Shown: positions 9,552 to 10,952 of the stretch, piece by piece | How positions within the stretch are numbered: position 1 is the stretch's first letter | Layout of the letters: each line of letters begins with the position of its first letter | Origin: an uncultured Acidimicrobiia bacterium | Lineage (GTDB): Bacteria; Actinomycetota; Acidimicrobiia; Spongiisociales; JAENVV01 | DNA length: 10,952 bases | Assembly: GCA_905480085.1 (NCBI GenBank) | Contig: CAJQPD010000263.1 | Location: 1-10,952, forward strand | Reading direction: 5' to 3' | Notes under the pieces: generated by a model | The model's database searches: none | Seen by the model: the letters and a program-made list of their open reading frames with translations, nothing else | What the model was told of the DNA's origin: nothing | Made by a program: the position numbers and the translations under genes

Positions 9552-10465
9552 GGGGCGATGATGGTTGGCGGCTGAGTGGTGTCCTCAGGAAGAGTCCACG
9601 TTCCGTAGGAGTCCGCAACCTGAACATCCGCCGATCGAATCTCGCCAACGTACCACTCGCTGAGGAGCGTTGTGGCGCTCGTCGATTTGATACTTTCGGC
9701 GATCCGATCGTGATACTCGGCGAATTCCGGGATGGTGCGATCCGTGACGAGGATGACGTGAAATCCAAATTCGCTCTCGACCGGAGGAAACGGCTCATTG
9801 AGCGGGGCGACCAACGTGGCCTGGGCGAACGGTTCAACATAACCAGTCGGCGAGGTGCACCCGAGGTCCCCACCATCAGCCGCCGATCCGTCACTCGAAA
9901 GTTCCTTGGCCAGTTCTGCGAAGTCCTCACCGGCTACCGCTCGTTCGTAGGCAGCCTGAGCTTCCTCCTCGGTCGCAATCAGTATGTGCGAAGCGCAGAC
10001 CTGGGTGAGTTCATCGACAGCTGCATCAAACTGAGCCTGGATCTCAGCCTCATCTGGTTCGGGAACCTGACCCGTGAAGCGCTCGCTCAGCTGCGTTTGA
10101 ATACGATCTTGTCGCACGATCATTGGCAGGACTGCTTCACTGAAGCCATTCTCGGTGAGTGCGGTGTCAAGCGTCACGCCTTGCCCGGCTAGCGACGCCT
10201 CGATTTCGGTGATCCCCACCTGAATGTCGTCATCAGAGACACTGATCTCGAACTGATCCAGCGCCGCTTCCGAGACGATTTGATCAACGATCACCTGATA
10301 GAGCATGTCATTGAAAGCGGTTTGTTCGGGGGCCGCCGAATCGGTAAGCAGGTCAGCGACCTGGGCGGTTGAGATGGTCGTGCCGTTTACGACGGCGGCC
10401 GAACCGGACCCGCACGCACTTATCACGAGCGCGAGTACAACAACGATTGGAATGAGACGTTTCAC
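9548..10465 (-). CDS. Lipoprotein peptidyl-prolyl isomerase (SurA/PrsA-like parvulin foldase)
   Basis: The 305-residue protein starts with a lipoprotein signal peptide (MKRLIPIVVVLALVISAC) whose lipobox VISAC predicts lipidation at Cys18, so it is anchored outside the membrane. Residues about 24-135 resemble the SurA N-terminal chaperone domain (VVNGTTIS, then a long helical region). A parvulin-type (PpiC) rotamase domain spans about 155-245 with CASHILIATEEEAQAAYER, GEDFAELAKELSSDGSAADG, GDLGCTSPTGYVEPF and ESEFGFHVILVTDR. It probably assists folding of exported proteins. Two cysteines in the rotamase, Cys157 and Cys203, could form a disulfide. The GTG start at 10465 gives the signal peptide directly and is preceded by AAGGTGA four bases away. 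The gene lies 83 bp after mfd, where mycobacteria carry other genes near mazG, and its TGA overlaps the CTG start of mazG. Catalytic activity versus pure chaperone function cannot be decided. Confidence 0.9.
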
Positions 10466-10469
10466 GAGG

Positions 10470-10476
10470 TCACCTT
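10470..10476 (-). promoter_or_regulatory. Ribosome binding site of the foldase GTG start
   Basis: AAGGTGA precedes GTG 10465 by four bases (CCTC) and supports this start. TAAGGT within the same stretch also fits the TANNNT -10 pattern six bases before the GTG, so a leaderless promoter reading is possible but less likely because a usable Shine-Dalgarno sequence is present. Confidence 0.55.
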
Positions 10477-10515
10477 AATCTGAATTGACTTGAACGGTTG
10501 TCGATGTTGGTCTCC

Positions 10516-10539
10516 ATGGTAGGCCGGAGCGGCCACCAT
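10516..10539 (-). terminator. Hairpin after mfd, terminator-like but without a U-tract
   Basis: The RNA of ATGGTGGCCGCTCCGGCC followed by TACCAT can form a stem of about ten base pairs (ATGGT-GGCCG with CGGCC-ACCAT, one bulged T) around a CTC loop, starting 9 bp past the mfd stop. No run of U follows, so it is at best a non-canonical terminator as reported for GC-rich actinobacteria, or an mRNA stabilising structure separating mfd from the foldase gene. Confidence 0.45.
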
Positions 10540-10548
10540 ACGAAACTG

Positions 10549-10952
10549 TCACACCCACATCGCCTGGATGAAGGCAATGAGGTGGTCGACTACGACCCCA
10601 TCTGGAGGCGCGGGCAGGAATATCGTCCCTTCCGATGCCCGCAGAACAGCCTTCGGAGCGAGCCGCCGAAGACGCACCTCCTGCGAATCCGTGAAGTCGA
10701 CAGGACCGATCCGGATCTCGTTGCGCAGCTTGACAACTTCCGACAACCCAACCCTGATGGCTTCCGTGCGCAACCGAGCCAACCCGATGAGCGAGTGGCC
10801 ACTGGGAGGAAGCTCACCGTATCGATCGGCCCACTCGGCCGCCACATCCAATACCTGATCGGAAGTGATGGTGGCCGCCAATCGTCGATAGGCCTCGATC
10901 CGGGCCGACTGATCCGCGATGTATTCATCAGGGAGATGGGCGTCAACCGGCA
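10549..10952 (-). CDS. mfd: Transcription-repair coupling factor Mfd, C-terminal end, cut by window edge
   Basis: The visible 133 residues are the C-terminal TRCF domain of Mfd, the ATP-dependent translocase that removes stalled RNA polymerase and recruits UvrA to transcribed-strand lesions. The fragment begins PVDAHLPDEYIADQSARIEA, continues YRRLAATITSD and the AAEWADRYGELPPSGHSLI segment, and ends FIQAMWV. The PxxYIxDxxxRIEAYRRLA pattern and the DRYGxLP motif are characteristic. The helicase and UvrB-homology domains lie outside the window. The frame is open to the window edge, and the TTG at 10881 is only an internal codon. Mfd upstream of mazG and eno is part of the conserved actinobacterial order. 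With the photolyase and polX at the other end, three DNA repair genes lie in this window. Confidence 0.94.
   Translation of the reverse strand, partial: PVDAHLPDEYIADQSARIEAYRRLAATITSDQVLDVAAEWADRYGELPPSGHSLIGLARLRTEAIRVGLSEVVKLRNEIRIGPVDFTDSQEVRLRRLAPKAVLRASEGTIFLPAPPDGVVVDHLIAFIQAMWV

Overview
The window looks like chromosomal DNA of a moderately high-GC actinobacterium, most probably of the class Acidimicrobiia; that lineage call is an inference. The main support is gene order. Read along the minus strand it runs mfd, a secreted parvulin-type foldase, mazG, eno, ftsB/divIC, a DUF501 gene, ppx and a tRNA-Leu. This is the conserved housekeeping neighbourhood of actinobacteria (compare mfd–mazG–lpqU–eno–divIC–DUF501–ppx2 in Mycobacterium). 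Every gene I can support lies on the minus strand, so transcription runs from high to low coordinates. Both edges cut genes: the window enters in the C-terminal part of mfd and leaves inside polX.

Region A (10952 to 4886) is the housekeeping block. Mfd ends at 10549 and is followed by an 83-bp gap holding a hairpin. A lipoprotein foldase comes next and overlaps a YabN-type MazG by 4 bp; mazG apparently starts at a CTG codon. After 37 bp, which contain a candidate extended -10 element, a small inverted repeat and a strong Shine-Dalgarno sequence, comes eno. Eno overlaps ftsB by 4 bp, ftsB is 10 bp from DUF501, DUF501 overlaps ppx by 4 bp, and tRNA-Leu(UAA) begins 6 bp after the ppx stop. The block mixes transcription-coupled repair (Mfd), envelope protein folding, nucleotide-pool cleaning (MazG), glycolysis (enolase), divisome assembly (FtsB) and polyphosphate/(p)ppGpp metabolism (Ppx).

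Region B (4708 to 1) looks like accessory cargo appended after the tRNA. It holds a full-length isocitrate dehydrogenase kinase/phosphatase (AceK), a membrane-anchored alpha/beta hydrolase, a class II CPD photolyase coupled to the hydrolase by a GTGA overlap, and the N-terminal part of a family X DNA polymerase (PolX). The gaps are 41 bp, -4 bp and 40 bp, so the four may form one operon. AceK is best known from Proteobacteria, and none of its usual partners (icd, aceA, aceB) lies in the window.

I found no CRISPR array, insertion sequence, phage gene or obvious novel defence system. The points most worth checking are the CTG start of mazG, AceK in an actinobacterial setting, and the aceK–hydrolase–photolyase–polX association. 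No gene-free stretch exceeds 300 bp; the longest is the 177 bp between tRNA-Leu and aceK (4709–4885), which holds small inverted repeats and a weak promoter candidate.
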